From Legionella sainthelensi (GTDB taxonomy: Bacteria > Pseudomonadota > Gammaproteobacteria > Legionellales > Legionellaceae): 64,000 nucleotides of DNA. The notes below the pieces were generated by a model. That model was given only the letters and a program-made list of their open reading frames with translations, did no database searches and was not told the DNA's origin. The stretch spans positions 3,313,001 through 3,377,000 of the forward strand of contig NZ_LR134388.1 of assembly GCF_900637685.1 (NCBI RefSeq), in the 5' to 3' direction. Of the stretch, positions 51,916-61,407 are shown piece after piece (position 1 is the first letter of the stretch; every line of letters starts with the position of its first letter). The translations under genes were made by a program, and so were the position numbers.

Positions 51916-53228
51916 TTGGTCACGTCCTTGGTTAAGGATAAATACGAGCAGAATCCGTTTGTATGTGGTGCTCCAATAGCCGTACATAAGGCAACATAGG
52001 ATTGAAAATATTGTCCCATGGTCGTTAAGTAGGCCATTTGTACATCATTTTGCTGCCTTTGCACCTGCAAGACATTCAAAAAAGAAACTTGCCCATTTTG
52101 ATAGGCTTCACGAGCAAGTTTCACGTTTTCAAGCCCTAAACGAAGGGAGGTGCCTTGCGTTTGCGCGACACTAGTTTTAAGAGCATTAAGCTGGCCATAA
52201 TTGCTCGTAACCTCTGTTTCAATCGTGAGATTTAAAGCATCTACTGAGATCATGGCTTGAGTTCCAGTTGCGGAGGCCTCCATAATTCGCCCTTGATTGC
52301 GATTGAGTAAAGGCAGAGGAATGGATAAGGAAACCCCTAATGTGCGATCAGCTGGTTGCGGTAACCCGCCTTCCACAACGATTTTATCTTGTTGCACTCC
52401 AGCACCAAGAGTCCAATCGGCAAAGCGCTCAGCTTGGGCTAAACGTCTATCGGCCATGGCGCGTTGTCCAGCAAGTAGCAAAGCCCTCCTGTCAGGACGA
52501 TTACTGAGGGCGTGATTGATTAGGTTTCCTAATGGAGGAATGCCTTTTGCTATCCTAATCGTTTTTTTAACGTTCAGTGGCGAATTGGGTGTTTGACCAA
52601 TGAGTTGATTTAAAAGGGTATATTGGCTAATTAGCTGACTTTTTAACAGTTGTTTTTCTTGAGTAATACGTGCGTATTCAATGCGAGCCGAATTATCATC
52701 CAATTTAGAAATTTCAGCGGCATGGTAGCGATTATGAATAACACGCACCAACTCTTGATTTATCTTTTGTAAATAATTTAATTGTTGCATGCGGTTCTCT
52801 GCGATGACCACCGCATAATAGGCATTAGCAACTTTGGCACTTAACTGCCGAGTCGCCTCAAAAACCTCAGCCTGGGCGCGAAGAATATCAATGCGTGCCA
52901 CTGTTTTTTGCTTGGCAATACGACCTGATATGGGAAAGGCCTGGTTAAAGCTGATACTTCGCGAATATTCACCCTCGTTATTAAATAATCGGTCGTCGTT
53001 GTTATTTAAATTAATATTGGGATTTGACCATAATCCTGCTTGTACCAAGCGTGCCTCGGCAATAGAGATGGCAAAACGCGCTGCTTTTAAATCCTTGTTC
53101 TGTTGAATTGCCAGTTGTGTCAGCTCTTTGAGATTCAACGGGGATTTTGCATGTGCTAATACAGGCATTAACAGTGTCAGCCCTATCACAAAATACTTAA
53201 AGCCCCTTTTCTGATTCATCATGTACAT
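51912..53228 (-). CDS. TolC-family outer-membrane efflux protein (CzcC-like)
   Basis: This 438-aa outer-membrane channel has a signal peptide (FVIGLTLLMPVLAHA) and two OEP repeats: LNLKELTQLAIQQNKDLKAARFAISIAEARLVQAGLWSNPNI and a second half from GNLINHALSNRPDRRALLLAGQRAMADRRLAQAERFADW. Three possible ATGs (53228, 53222, 53219) lie close together behind AGGGA, so the exact start is uncertain. It begins the RND part of the copper operon, 44 bases after copA. Confidence 0.92.
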   Translation of the reverse strand: MYMMNQKRGFKYFVIGLTLLMPVLAHAKSPLNLKELTQLAIQQNKDLKAARFAISIAEARLVQAGLWSNPNINLNNNDDRLFNNEGEYSRSISFNQAFPISGRIAKQKTVARIDILRAQAEVFEATRQLSAKVANAYYAVVIAENRMQQLNYLQKINQELVRVIHNRYHAAEISKLDDNSARIEYARITQEKQLLKSQLISQYTLLNQLIGQTPNSPLNVKKTIRIAKGIPPLGNLINHALSNRPDRRALLLAGQRAMADRRLAQAERFADWTLGAGVQQDKIVVEGGLPQPADRTLGVSLSIPLPLLNRNQGRIMEASATGTQAMISVDALNLTIETEVTSNYGQLNALKTSVAQTQGTSLRLGLENVKLAREAYQNGQVSFLNVLQVQRQQNDVQMAYLTTMGQYFQSYVALCTAIGAPHTNGFCSYLSLTKDVTK

Positions 53229-53271
53229 TCTGTCCCTAATATTAATTAAATTAACTTAATTATTTTTCCTA

Positions 53272-55473
53272 TCATGTCAGCTTCTTGCGCAAACGCAAAG
53301 CATTGGCAATCACCGACACAGAGCTTAATGCCATGGCAGCACCAGCTATCATTGGATTGAGTAATAAGCCTGTTAACGGGAAAAGAGCACCTGCCGCTAC
53401 TGGTACGCCCAACGCATTATAAATAAAAGCAAAAAAGAGATTTTGGTGGATGTTCTTTACAGTACGAACCGATAATTCATAAGCCTCTACAAGCTTATTT
53501 AAATCGCCTGCTAATAAGGTCATGCCGGCACTCTCAATTGCTACATCACTTCCAGTTCCCATCGCAACACCAATATTGGCTTTTGCCAAGGCAATGGCAT
53601 CATTCACCCCATCACCAACCATGGCAACCACGTGCCCTTCCTGTTGTAATTGAGTAATAATATTGCTTTTTTCATCCGGCAAGACTTCGGCAATAACTTT
53701 TTGAATACCTACTTGTCGAGCTACTGCTTTGGCAGTAATGGCATTATCACCGGTGAGCATAATGACTTGTATACCTTTTTTGATAAGCGTGTCGACAGCA
53801 TCGTGGCTTGACTCTTTAATGCGGTCAGCAACCACAAAAACACCTGCGAACTGCTTATTAACCGTCAAATAAATCAGAGTAGCCCCTTCTTCTTGGGCTT
53901 TTAATGCCGCATCAGGAATTTTGTCAGCAGAAACAGACAGCCATTGGGCATTACCAATGGCAACGCTTTTTCCATCGATTTTTGCTTGAGCGCCTTTTCC
54001 TCTAACTGCAATAAAATCCGTAGCTTCTCTTAAAGTAATTTGACGTGCTTGCGCTTCATCACGTAGTGCTTTGGCTAGTGGGTGCTCACTGTGACGTTCA
54101 AGAGATGCCGCGAGACTCAAAAGCTCCTGCTCCTGCCAACTAGCAATTGGAATAACTTGGGTTAATGCTGGATGGCCTTGGGTCAGGGTCCCTGTTTTAT
54201 CGACCACTAATGTATTAATTGTTCGTAACTGCTCCAAAGAAGCTGCATTTTTAATTAAAATACCGCGTCGTGCGCCCTCTCCTATCCCAACCATTATGGA
54301 CATAGGTGTAGCAAGGCCCAAAGCACAAGGACAGGCAATAATCAGCACGGAAATGGCCGCAATTAAGCCATAACTTAAGGAAGGCGAGGGACCTACTAAA
54401 AACCAAACAAGAAACGCAATCAATGCGATTGCTAAAACAATAGGCACAAACCAAGCAGAGACTGCATCTGCCAAGCGTTGAATAGGGGCCTGGCTGCGTT
54501 GGGCCTCACTGACTTGGGAGATAATGCGGGCAAGTAACGTGTCTTTGCCTACGTGAGCCGCTTCGATTATAAGGCTCCCTTGTTGATTTAATGTCCCGCC
54601 AATCACCGTATTGCCCACTTCTTTAGCGACAGGCATGGGTTCACCTGTGAGCATGGACTCATCCACATCACTTTGACCTTGAATGACTACTCCATCAACC
54701 GGGATTTTTTCACCAGGACGTACCAGCAATCTATTGCCTAGCACTACCTCATCAAGAGCGATGTCCTCCTCATTTTCGCCATCATTTAATCGATGAGCAA
54801 TTGTTGGACTTAAATGAAGCAATTCACGAATGGCATCTCCAGTGCGCTCACGCGCTTTTAATTCCAACACTTGGCCTAAAAGCACTAAGGTAGTAATCAC
54901 TGCTGCGGCTTCAAAATAGACTGGCATCATGCCATCGCCTTGCATATGCAGAGGAAGTAGTTGTGGAAAAAGAACAACTGCCAAACTATATCCCCAGGCA
55001 ACGCCTGTGCCCAAAGCAATCAACGTAAACATATTCAGATGATGGGTATGAAGAGACTGCCATCCTCTTAAAAAGAAAGGCCAACCACAACCCCAAACCA
55101 CCAGCGTTGCCAGTATGGCTTGAGTCCATAACGATAGAGACATTGGAATTAATGGACTTAACCAACGCTCACCCATGCTCAAGAAAATGACTGGAATACT
55201 TGCTATGCATGCAATGATAAAACGCCAGAACATATTGTGATACTCGGGATTTTTTTGTTCTGTTATGCTCACCTGCTCTGGCTCCAGCGCCATACCACAT
55301 AGTGGGCAAGTTCCTGGTTTGTCTTGGCGGATTTGTGGATGCATGGGGCAAGTATAAATTGTATTTTCTAATGCTGTCTCAGATGCAGATAAGGGGACGT
55401 GTTGATGCTGATGAGCGCAACAACCATGCCCTTCTTTGTGGTGTTTTGCATCCTGGTTTTGTGTGTTCATCAT
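53272..55473 (-). CDS. copA: Copper-exporting P1B-type ATPase CopA
   Basis: This Cu(I) exporter has a His/Cys-rich N-terminus ([16 protein letters not shown]) and a heavy-metal-binding [22 protein letters not shown] domain in place of the usual HMA domains. The transmembrane CPC ([12 protein letters not shown]), [13 protein letters not shown] and the [13 protein letters not shown] hinge are intact; note IALA rather than APALA. Membrane motifs at the C-terminus ([23 protein letters not shown]) match copper pumps. The frame opens with TTG at 55482; ATG at 55473 or 55470 behind GAGG is preferred. It follows csoR by 5 bases. Confidence 0.94.
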   Translation of the reverse strand: MMNTQNQDAKHHKEGHGCCAHQHQHVPLSASETALENTIYTCPMHPQIRQDKPGTCPLCGMALEPEQVSITEQKNPEYHNMFWRFIIACIASIPVIFLSMGERWLSPLIPMSLSLWTQAILATLVVWGCGWPFFLRGWQSLHTHHLNMFTLIALGTGVAWGYSLAVVLFPQLLPLHMQGDGMMPVYFEAAAVITTLVLLGQVLELKARERTGDAIRELLHLSPTIAHRLNDGENEEDIALDEVVLGNRLLVRPGEKIPVDGVVIQGQSDVDESMLTGEPMPVAKEVGNTVIGGTLNQQGSLIIEAAHVGKDTLLARIISQVSEAQRSQAPIQRLADAVSAWFVPIVLAIALIAFLVWFLVGPSPSLSYGLIAAISVLIIACPCALGLATPMSIMVGIGEGARRGILIKNAASLEQLRTINTLVVDKTGTLTQGHPALTQVIPIASWQEQELLSLAASLERHSEHPLAKALRDEAQARQITLREATDFIAVRGKGAQAKIDGKSVAIGNAQWLSVSADKIPDAALKAQEEGATLIYLTVNKQFAGVFVVADRIKESSHDAVDTLIKKGIQVIMLTGDNAITAKAVARQVGIQKVIAEVLPDEKSNIITQLQQEGHVVAMVGDGVNDAIALAKANIGVAMGTGSDVAIESAGMTLLAGDLNKLVEAYELSVRTVKNIHQNLFFAFIYNALGVPVAAGALFPLTGLLLNPMIAGAAMALSSVSVIANALRLRKKLT

Positions 55474-55478
55474 CCACC

Positions 55479-55754
55479 TCAATCGTATTTTTTAAGCAAA
55501 GCCATAATCTCATCCATTTTTTCCTGACGCGACTCAGAAGTTCCATGGCAGGCGACCTCATTAAGGCAGTTTAAAACATGACGCTCAAGCACACCCAATT
55601 CAATAGTTTTTACTGCATTACGAACAGCGCGTAACTGAGAAAGGATATCCACGCAGTAGCGTTGTTCTTCAATCATCCTCTTAATGCCTTCGAGTTGGCC
55701 GGTTACTCGATTAAGTCGAGACAACTCTTCATGATGCTTAGGATGTTTTGACAT
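55479..55754 (-). CDS. csoR: CsoR-family copper-sensing repressor
   Basis: From the ATG at 55754 (GGAGAA upstream) the 91-aa protein is an all-helical CsoR/RcnR/FrmR-family repressor. Cys34 (QRYCVDIL), His59 (LERHV) and Cys63 (LNC) form the C-H-C copper site of CsoR, distinguishing it from RcnR and FrmR. It would leave the DNA on binding Cu(I), switching on copA, the RND pump and the oxidase downstream. Two GC-rich palindromes lie directly upstream. Confidence 0.92.
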   Translation of the reverse strand: MSKHPKHHEELSRLNRVTGQLEGIKRMIEEQRYCVDILSQLRAVRNAVKTIELGVLERHVLNCLNEVACHGTSESRQEKMDEIMALLKKYD

Positions 55755-55767
55755 ATAATTCTCCAAT

Positions 55768-55800
55768 ATACCCCTATAGGTATATACCCCCAATGGGTAT
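55768..55800. promoter_or_regulatory. Tandem CsoR operator candidates
   Basis: Two adjacent pseudo-palindromes, ATACCCCTATAGGTAT (55768-55783) and ATACCCCCAATGGGTAT (55784-55800), lie 14 bases upstream of csoR. Their C-tract/G-tract symmetry (TACCC...GGGTA) matches CsoR-type operators and covers the leftward promoter. Confidence 0.7.
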
Positions 55801-55857
55801 ATTGTCAAGAAAAAAGCACAATTTGTAGTCTAAACAATGATTACTGAATTCAAACTC

Positions 55858-57747
55858 TCAATAGGAACTTGGTTTAATTTGGTTCTTGTAATGCTTTCTA
55901 TTTGTCTTTAATCGAGAAACTTCCCGTCGCACATGGTTATCAAATTTGAATCCTTGCCGCTCCAGGTGATCATGTGCATTATCCGGCAATAACACTTGAC
56001 CTCTTCCGGTGAGCTGAACCAGATCGCATTTGGACAAGTTTCGCAAGCTGTGGTGATCTTTGGCTGGCGAGCCTTGTCTAATGCTGAAAGAGTTGGGCTT
56101 TGTACTACCCCTTCTCTTTCCAGTGGCTGTTCCAGCAGCCTCATGGCTTCCTGAAGTTCTTCCTCGATGACTTTGTCGGTTTGCTCTTGATTGCTCATGG
56201 GATTTCTCCTGTTCAAAATTTAGTTTTTGACGTTGATTTTCCAAATCCAAATCAGCAAAAGTGATTGGCATTTGATATTGAATAACAATCTGCAAGATAA
56301 TCTTTTTAAATAATGGAGACCCATTCACACAAATACAGTCACCATAGCGCTGTCTTGCCATTTCCAATGCTCTTTTAAGTGTAGGAATAGACCCGCCTTT
56401 AGAAATTATAATTTCCTTTCCATTGTCCCTAATAACACTGTTATCTTTTTTATAAATCTCAGTACCTTCTTTAGTAATAGAGTCGATTTGTCCAAAATTT
56501 AAAGAAGAAGAAAAAGAAGAACCTAAACCTGATATGGTGTAATCATGCTTATTTTTACGATTACGATACCGCATAGCCATTAAAGCATCCTGATCGCCAC
56601 CTTGTGCTTTTTGTTTCAGCCAATCAGCCCAGGTTTTGTTTTGATGAGAATCTAATAACTGGCTACGTTCTTTTGCATAATTTTTTCTTATGTTATCAAT
56701 CTCATTAAGCAGCGTTTTGTTTATATGCTGATAGATGTACTTTTTCTGTGCTTTAGATAGGTTCATTAACTTCAAAGCCGCTCGTTTAATTCGTCCTCGC
56801 TTTTTCGCCTTTTCAATAAGCGTTGTTCTGGCCTCACGCAATTGTTTAAGTTTGTTTGAAACAAAAGATTTATTGTGTGATTTTTCGTACTGATATTTGG
56901 CATAGAGCTCGGAATTTAGTACCTTTTTATTTAATGGCTCATAATGATAAACATTTGATACAGGTCTATGGTCTTCTGAGCAAGATGGTACGAATGAACC
57001 GAGCTTGGATTCGAGATTTTTTTTAGAAAAAGTTCTGGAAATTGAACTTGCTTTAACAGTAAGCCCTTGGACATTGCAGAACACAAAACCATTGGCTTTA
57101 ATACGAACCATCAACCCATGTTCTGCCAAAATACTATGAATCTCCTTCCAATTCCTCGCTGCCTCTATTTTTTCTTTGCAGTGACGCTTCATCCAATTAA
57201 TTAAACTTTCAATACCTGAGTGATGTTCCATATCGTCAGCAAGATTTTCTGAATGGTTTTTTCGGGTTTGATGATTGGTTATTTGAAGACCTAATTCAAT
57301 TTCTAGCTTGGATGCGACCTCAGCAAAAGTCTTATATGCTCTGAAAGGTTCAATCATATTAAAGGTTTGAGGATGAATTTTATTAATCGCAACATGAATA
57401 TGAAGATTGTCTGTATCATGATGAACAACTGAGAGTCTTTGGTGCTCTTTAAATCCAATCGATGAAGCCACCGTATCTTCAATTTCCTGTAAAACTTGAG
57501 CCGAAGGATTTTCTCCTGGAGCAAAAGAAATAAGCATATGATAAGTTTTATCTCCAGTGGCTCTTTGATTTTTAGCTTGTGTTGCCAATACCTCATGAAC
57601 GGCCCAAATAGGATCGAGACTATTACAGTTTGATAATCTGATCTTACCCACTCGCTCCTGTTTGTTTTGTTGATTACATAGGTATTGAACAAGGCTTGAA
57701 AAACTACTAAGCCTTGTTTTCTTCATAGGAATATGGCGAATAATCAT
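55858..57747 (-). CDS. traI: TraI, MOB-P relaxase of the RP4 type
   Basis: This 629-aa relaxase cuts one strand at oriT and pilots it to the recipient. The N-terminal domain closely follows RP4 TraI: catalytic Tyr22 in LVQYLCNQQ, the His motif VHHDTDNLHIHVAINKIHP (His116, His118 as metal ligands) and the Ser/Thr-containing middle motif (TYHMLISFAPGENP). A long basic helical region follows (about 280-400), then an LPD7-like domain (LKRALEMARQRYGD...ILQIVIQYQMPITFADLDLE). The last 110 residues are low-complexity and basic because they are overprinted by traH. It overlaps traJ by 4 bases. Confidence 0.95.
   Translation of the reverse strand: MIIRHIPMKKTRLSSFSSLVQYLCNQQNKQERVGKIRLSNCNSLDPIWAVHEVLATQAKNQRATGDKTYHMLISFAPGENPSAQVLQEIEDTVASSIGFKEHQRLSVVHHDTDNLHIHVAINKIHPQTFNMIEPFRAYKTFAEVASKLEIELGLQITNHQTRKNHSENLADDMEHHSGIESLINWMKRHCKEKIEAARNWKEIHSILAEHGLMVRIKANGFVFCNVQGLTVKASSISRTFSKKNLESKLGSFVPSCSEDHRPVSNVYHYEPLNKKVLNSELYAKYQYEKSHNKSFVSNKLKQLREARTTLIEKAKKRGRIKRAALKLMNLSKAQKKYIYQHINKTLLNEIDNIRKNYAKERSQLLDSHQNKTWADWLKQKAQGGDQDALMAMRYRNRKNKHDYTISGLGSSFSSSLNFGQIDSITKEGTEIYKKDNSVIRDNGKEIIISKGGSIPTLKRALEMARQRYGDCICVNGSPLFKKIILQIVIQYQMPITFADLDLENQRQKLNFEQEKSHEQSRANRQSHRGRTSGSHEAAGTATGKRRGSTKPNSFSIRQGSPAKDHHSLRNLSKCDLVQLTGRGQVLLPDNAHDHLERQGFKFDNHVRREVSRLKTNRKHYKNQIKPSSY
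55908..56198 (-). CDS. traH: TraH-like protein nested within traI in another frame
   Basis: This ORF is wholly inside the traI 3' end. The ATG at 56198 has AGGAG about 8 bases upstream. The 96-aa product is acidic at its N-terminus (MSNQEQTDKVIEEELQEAMRLLEQ) and has a Cys-rich C-terminal half (ACETCPNAIWFSSPEEVKCYCRIMHMITW...ITMCDG) that looks like a folded metal-binding unit. RP4 has a nested acidic gene, traH, at this same location, whose product stabilises the relaxosome. The protein character is better than that of the overlapping traI tail, so it is likely real. Confidence 0.72.
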   Translation of the reverse strand: MSNQEQTDKVIEEELQEAMRLLEQPLEREGVVQSPTLSALDKARQPKITTACETCPNAIWFSSPEEVKCYCRIMHMITWSGKDSNLITMCDGKFLD

Positions 57748-58097
57748 AGTTTTTTCACCACTTCAAACATCGCATCCTGAGTAGTTTGAATACGAGCTAA
57801 CAAGGTTTTTATTGTTTGGAGGTCGAAGTGTGCAACACGTTTATCCTGAGTCAACCATAGTTTTAACAGTCCACCAAGCCGTCCTAAGTCTCCATTAATC
57901 TTGGCTAACTGCAGTATATAATCCTTATCAACATTACTTTGAATTTGATAACCGAGACTAATCCTTCTTAAATACTCGGCAATTGAAAGCCCAGCTGTAG
58001 CTGCATTCGATTTAATCTGAATTTCTTCAGAAGGCAAAACAGGTACGCGAAGATGGCGACCATTTTTTCTGGTGGGTGTTTTAAGCTTCTCGTCCAT
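57744..58097 (-). CDS. traJ: TraJ, oriT-binding relaxosome protein
   Basis: The 117-aa product has a ribbon-helix-helix/MobC-like fold: RHLRVPVLPSEEIQIKSNAATAGLSIAEYLRRISLGYQI, then helices with GDLGRLGGLLKLWLTQD. RP4 TraJ binds the inverted repeat next to nic and recruits TraI. traJ lies directly beside oriT, divergent from traK, in the RP4 arrangement. Confidence 0.9.
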   Translation of the reverse strand: MDEKLKTPTRKNGRHLRVPVLPSEEIQIKSNAATAGLSIAEYLRRISLGYQIQSNVDKDYILQLAKINGDLGRLGGLLKLWLTQDKRVAHFDLQTIKTLLARIQTTQDAMFEVVKKL

Positions 58098-58490
58098 AAG
58101 GATGCCGACCTCTTAATTAAGTGGTTATGCAATCCTTTGGGTATTGATTTGACCTTAAAACATAAGGTTTTCGTTGAGCACCGAAGGTGCGAATAAGACT
58201 TGTGAGGTTGGGTAGCCAGCTTGCTGGTTAGCTAACTTCACCTATCTTGCCCTGCGTTTTAAGTTCATCTAATAGCATACTATCAGGTAATTTTATGTAA
58301 TTTCAAGGCTATTTGTTTTGAAACCAAATTAATTTCTAATAATTACCAATAATTACGATAAATTACATATTTATGCACTTTAGAGAAGGTTTAATTACGC
58401 CAAAAGGAAATAAAATAACTCGACTCATTGCACAGCAACAAAATAGTTTGTACCATCAGAAAGAGAACAATAATAAGTTGATGGTATGAC
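58098..58490. other. oriT: Origin of transfer (oriT) region between traJ and traK
   Basis: The plus strand at 58236-58255 reads CTTCACCTATCTTGCCCTGC, which matches the RP4 nic region (CTTCACCTATCCTG/C) with one change. The nick is expected between 58249 and 58250. Directly before it is an imperfect inverted repeat (about 58208-58233, GTTGGGTAGCCAG and CTGGTTAGCTAAC), the expected TraJ binding site. The rest of the 393 bases is AT-rich, suitable for TraK binding and bending, and holds the promoters of both divergent operons. Confidence 0.88.
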
Positions 58491-58835
58491 ATGGGAAACT
58501 CCCTCAGCGAACGAATCGCAGCAAAGCAAATGTTAAGAAAAGCCTCTGCTAAATCTGTAAATAAAGCCGCATTTCTTGCATTAAAAAATGATATCGCTTC
58601 AGCGCTAGCTGACGGCTGGTCTATAAAGCTTGTCTGGGAAACCTTAGTTGAGGAAGGCAAAATCTCATTTTCATATAAAACTTTTTGTGGCTATGTAGCA
58701 CGTTTGATTGCTGCAGAAACAAAGCCATCTATGCAGGAAAAAACCAAGGATGATGAAAAGGCTAAAAGTAAGGAAAAAACCGAAATTAGGGGCTTTACTT
58801 TTAATCCCAAACCCAACTTGGAGGAACTCTTGTAA
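58491..58835 (+). CDS. traK: TraK, oriT-binding accessory protein
   Basis: The 114-aa product starts MGNSLSERIAAKQMLRKASAKSVNKAAFLALKNDIASALADGWSIKLVWETLVEEGKISFSYKTFCGYV, a helical DNA-binding pattern of the TraK family. In RP4 TraK wraps oriT DNA next to nic. The C-terminus is charged. It is the first gene of the rightward traKLM operon and its stop overlaps the traL ATG. Confidence 0.88.
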   Translation: MGNSLSERIAAKQMLRKASAKSVNKAAFLALKNDIASALADGWSIKLVWETLVEEGKISFSYKTFCGYVARLIAAETKPSMQEKTKDDEKAKSKEKTEIRGFTFNPKPNLEELL

Positions 58836-59560
58836 TGGCAAAGATACATATCACACTGCAGGGAAAAGGCGGTGTCGGCAAATCATTTATTTCAGCAACC
58901 ACAGCTCAATACAAACAACACAAAGGCCAAGCCCCGCTTTGCATTGACACCGACCCTATCAACTCCACCTTTCATGGTTTTAAAGCTCTTAACGTTGATC
59001 ATATTCAAGTTATAAGTGGTGATGAAATTAACCCCCGTCTTTTTGATGCACTCATTGAAAAAATTGCCTCTGCAACTAATGATGTAGTCATTGACAACGG
59101 TGCCAGCTCTTTTGTACCACTATCTCATTACCTCATCAGCAACCAAGTTCCAGCTTTATTACAGGAATTGGGCCATGAAATGGTGATTCATACTGTCATC
59201 ACCGGAGGCCAGGCTTTATTCGATACCATTAATGGATTTGCACAACTGATTAACCAGTTTGCAAATGAAGCTCAGTTTGTAGTCTGGCTCAATCCCTATT
59301 GGGGAGCTATTGAACATGAAGGCAAAGCATTTGAACAACTGAAAGCCTATCGAGATAACAAGGACAGAATATCAGCCTTAATTCAAATCCCCGATCTGAA
59401 AAAAGAAACCTATGGCCGGGATCTAACCGAGATGCTTCAACAGAAACTGACCTTCGATGAAGTTTTGGGTACGCCAGAGAAAAGCATTATGACCCGCCAA
59501 CGCTTAAAAATCGTTCGCGATCAACTGTTTGGACAGCTGGATAGCGCCAGGGTGATCTAA
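58835..59560 (+). CDS. traL: TraL, ParA/MinD-like ATPase
   Basis: The 241-aa protein has a deviant Walker A QGKGGVGKSFIS near the N-terminus and CIDTDPINSTFHG as the A' box, the ParA-family layout. In RP4 TraL is part of Tra1 but not essential for the nick. It may position the relaxosome. It overlaps traK and traM by one base each. Confidence 0.9.
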   Translation: MAKIHITLQGKGGVGKSFISATTAQYKQHKGQAPLCIDTDPINSTFHGFKALNVDHIQVISGDEINPRLFDALIEKIASATNDVVIDNGASSFVPLSHYLISNQVPALLQELGHEMVIHTVITGGQALFDTINGFAQLINQFANEAQFVVWLNPYWGAIEHEGKAFEQLKAYRDNKDRISALIQIPDLKKETYGRDLTEMLQQKLTFDEVLGTPEKSIMTRQRLKIVRDQLFGQLDSARVI

Positions 59561-59997
59561 TGTCAGGGAAACTCGATAAAATCGTTCAAGACATCACCGT
59601 CAAACACGGTGTTCTTTTGGGTAAAGATGATCCCATCCTCATGCTTCAGACTATGAATGAACAACTGGTTGAGGAAAATCGAAAAGCCCAACAGGATTTG
59701 CTGGTACAGTTCCGAGAGGAAATGGAAGACATTTCCTCTCAATGGAAAGATGATGCCAAAGAAAAAGCTGAAAAGGTTCTCAATGCGGCATTAGCTAGTA
59801 GTAAAGAAGCTATAGTTAGGTTACTGCAAGAATCTACTAGAGAATCGGTTCAAGCGATGAGGAAATTGATCTCGGATTCATTGATTGAGGCTCATTCCTT
59901 AACACAAAAGACACAAAAATTCAGCTGGTTCGCATTGGTATCATCAGTCACATTGTTTGCTGCTTCTTGTATGATTCTCTTATTGTTTTGTAGATAA
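59560..59997 (+). CDS. traM: TraM, membrane-anchored coiled-coil transfer protein
   Basis: The 145-aa protein has a long coiled-coil body (ENRKAQQDLLVQFREEMEDISSQWKDDAKEKAEKVLNAALASSKEAI) and a C-terminal membrane anchor (FSWFALVSSVTLFAASCMILLLFC). Size and position after traL match RP4 TraM. Followed by a strong terminator. Confidence 0.85.
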   Translation: MSGKLDKIVQDITVKHGVLLGKDDPILMLQTMNEQLVEENRKAQQDLLVQFREEMEDISSQWKDDAKEKAEKVLNAALASSKEAIVRLLQESTRESVQAMRKLISDSLIEAHSLTQKTQKFSWFALVSSVTLFAASCMILLLFCR

Positions 59998-60012
59998 AGC
60001 TCTTCTGTTATT

Positions 60013-60040
60013 AAGCCCCAGTATGGGGCTTCCCATTTTT
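60013..60040 (+). terminator. Rho-independent terminator after traM
   Basis: A perfect 8-bp GC-rich stem (AAGCCCCA / TGGGGCTT) with a 3-base loop is followed by CCCATTTTT, 15 bases after the traM stop. It ends the traKLM operon. Confidence 0.85.
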
Positions 60041-60195
60041 ATCAACTAAAATTAATAGCATAGATATTTTAAAGATATTGCTGATGAACATGCTCCACTT
60101 CTATTAGAAGTACACTTAGTCCCATAAATGCAGTTTTACGCAGTTGCTGATTCTGGTATGATTTAATCATTAAAGTGATCTTAATATAGGGTCTC

Positions 60196-61293
60196 ATGAA
60201 TAATACCCATCTTTCTACAAACGATCATCATGCAATAGACCGATTATTCGAAAAAGCTACGTCTTATGTTGAAGAAGCAAGAAATCGTGTTCAACGTTCT
60301 ATTAATTCTGAAATGGTGCAAGCCTATTGGTATATTGGAAGAGATATTGTTACAGCGGAACAAGAAGGACAAGCTAGAGCAGCATATGGAAGCCAATTAC
60401 TTCAAGAACTGTCTAACCGATTAACAAAAAAATATGGTAAAGGATTTAGTGTTAGTACACTCCGAGATATCAGACAGTTCTATCTTGTTTATCCTGACAT
60501 TGAAATTCACCACGCAGTGCGTGGTAAATCTTCTAATGACTTATCACTAAGCTCTAATCTAGGCTGGATCCACTATCGCTCATTAATGCGCATTGATCGC
60601 CCAGAAGCGAGACAGTTTTATACAGTAGAAGCTGAAAAAAATGCATGGAGTGGTCGAGAATTAGAGCGACAAATTAACAGCCTGCTATTTGATCGCCTAG
60701 CTAAAAGTAAAGATAAAGAGGGATTATTAGCCTTATCTCGAGATGGGCAAGAAATAAATAAACCTGAGGACGCCATCAAAGAGCCTTTGATTCTTGAATT
60801 TTTAGGCTTGCCTGAGTCACACCGTTTGGTAGAGTCAAAGCTAGAAGAGGCTTTGATCAATAATCTGCAGAAATTTTTGCTAGAATTAGGCACAGGCTTT
60901 TCATACATTGGAAGACAAAAGCGACTAACTTTTGATGGAGATCACTATTACGCTGACTTAGTTTTTTACCATGTCATCTTAAAGTGTTATGTCATTATTG
61001 ATTTAAAAACCAGAAAGCTAACTCATGCCGATCTTGGTCAAATGCAACTTTATGTAAATTATTTTGATGCAGAAATAAAACAAGAAGATGACAACCCGAC
61101 TATTGGCTTAGTCCTATGTACACAAAAAAGTGAAACAATGGCTAAGTATTTACTTGGCGAAAAAGCAAAACAAATCTTTGCTAGCAGATATCAATTACAT
61201 TTACCTTCAGAAGAAGAGCTTAAAAAAGAGATCAAACGAGAAATCGATGTAATACAAAAAACAGAGTCCGACGACAAAATCATCAAAAATTGA
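60196..61293 (+). CDS. DUF1016 / YhcG-type PDDEXK nuclease family protein
   Basis: This 365-aa protein follows the YhcG architecture. The N-terminal DUF1016_N region has MVQAYWYIGRDIVTAEQEGQARAAYGSQLLQELSNRLTKKYGKGFSVSTLRDIRQFYLVYP. The C-terminal PDDEXK-like nuclease has FLLELGTGFSYIGRQKRLTFDGDHYYADLVFYHVILKCYVIIDLKTRKLTHADLGQMQLYVNYFD; the Asp of YYADLVF and the D-L-K of IIDLKT are the likely active site. Such proteins are common in mobile elements and defence islands; the role is unknown. It stands alone between traM and the arsenic operon. Confidence 0.9.
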   Translation: MNNTHLSTNDHHAIDRLFEKATSYVEEARNRVQRSINSEMVQAYWYIGRDIVTAEQEGQARAAYGSQLLQELSNRLTKKYGKGFSVSTLRDIRQFYLVYPDIEIHHAVRGKSSNDLSLSSNLGWIHYRSLMRIDRPEARQFYTVEAEKNAWSGRELERQINSLLFDRLAKSKDKEGLLALSRDGQEINKPEDAIKEPLILEFLGLPESHRLVESKLEEALINNLQKFLLELGTGFSYIGRQKRLTFDGDHYYADLVFYHVILKCYVIIDLKTRKLTHADLGQMQLYVNYFDAEIKQEDDNPTIGLVLCTQKSETMAKYLLGEKAKQIFASRYQLHLPSEEELKKEIKREIDVIQKTESDDKIIKN

Positions 61294-61407
61294 TTATCAG
61301 CATTGGCAATCACCAAAATTGAGTTACGTCTACAAATTGATTATGACTATGCACTGGATAGGAAAATGCCAATATTCCACCAAAAGCATTATACTGTAAA
61401 TTGATTT

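Noticed and set aside
55858..56200. Frameshift or degradation of the traI C-terminus
   Set aside because: The low-complexity basic tail is better explained by overlap with the nested traH frame than by decay; the traI frame stays open to a normal stop.
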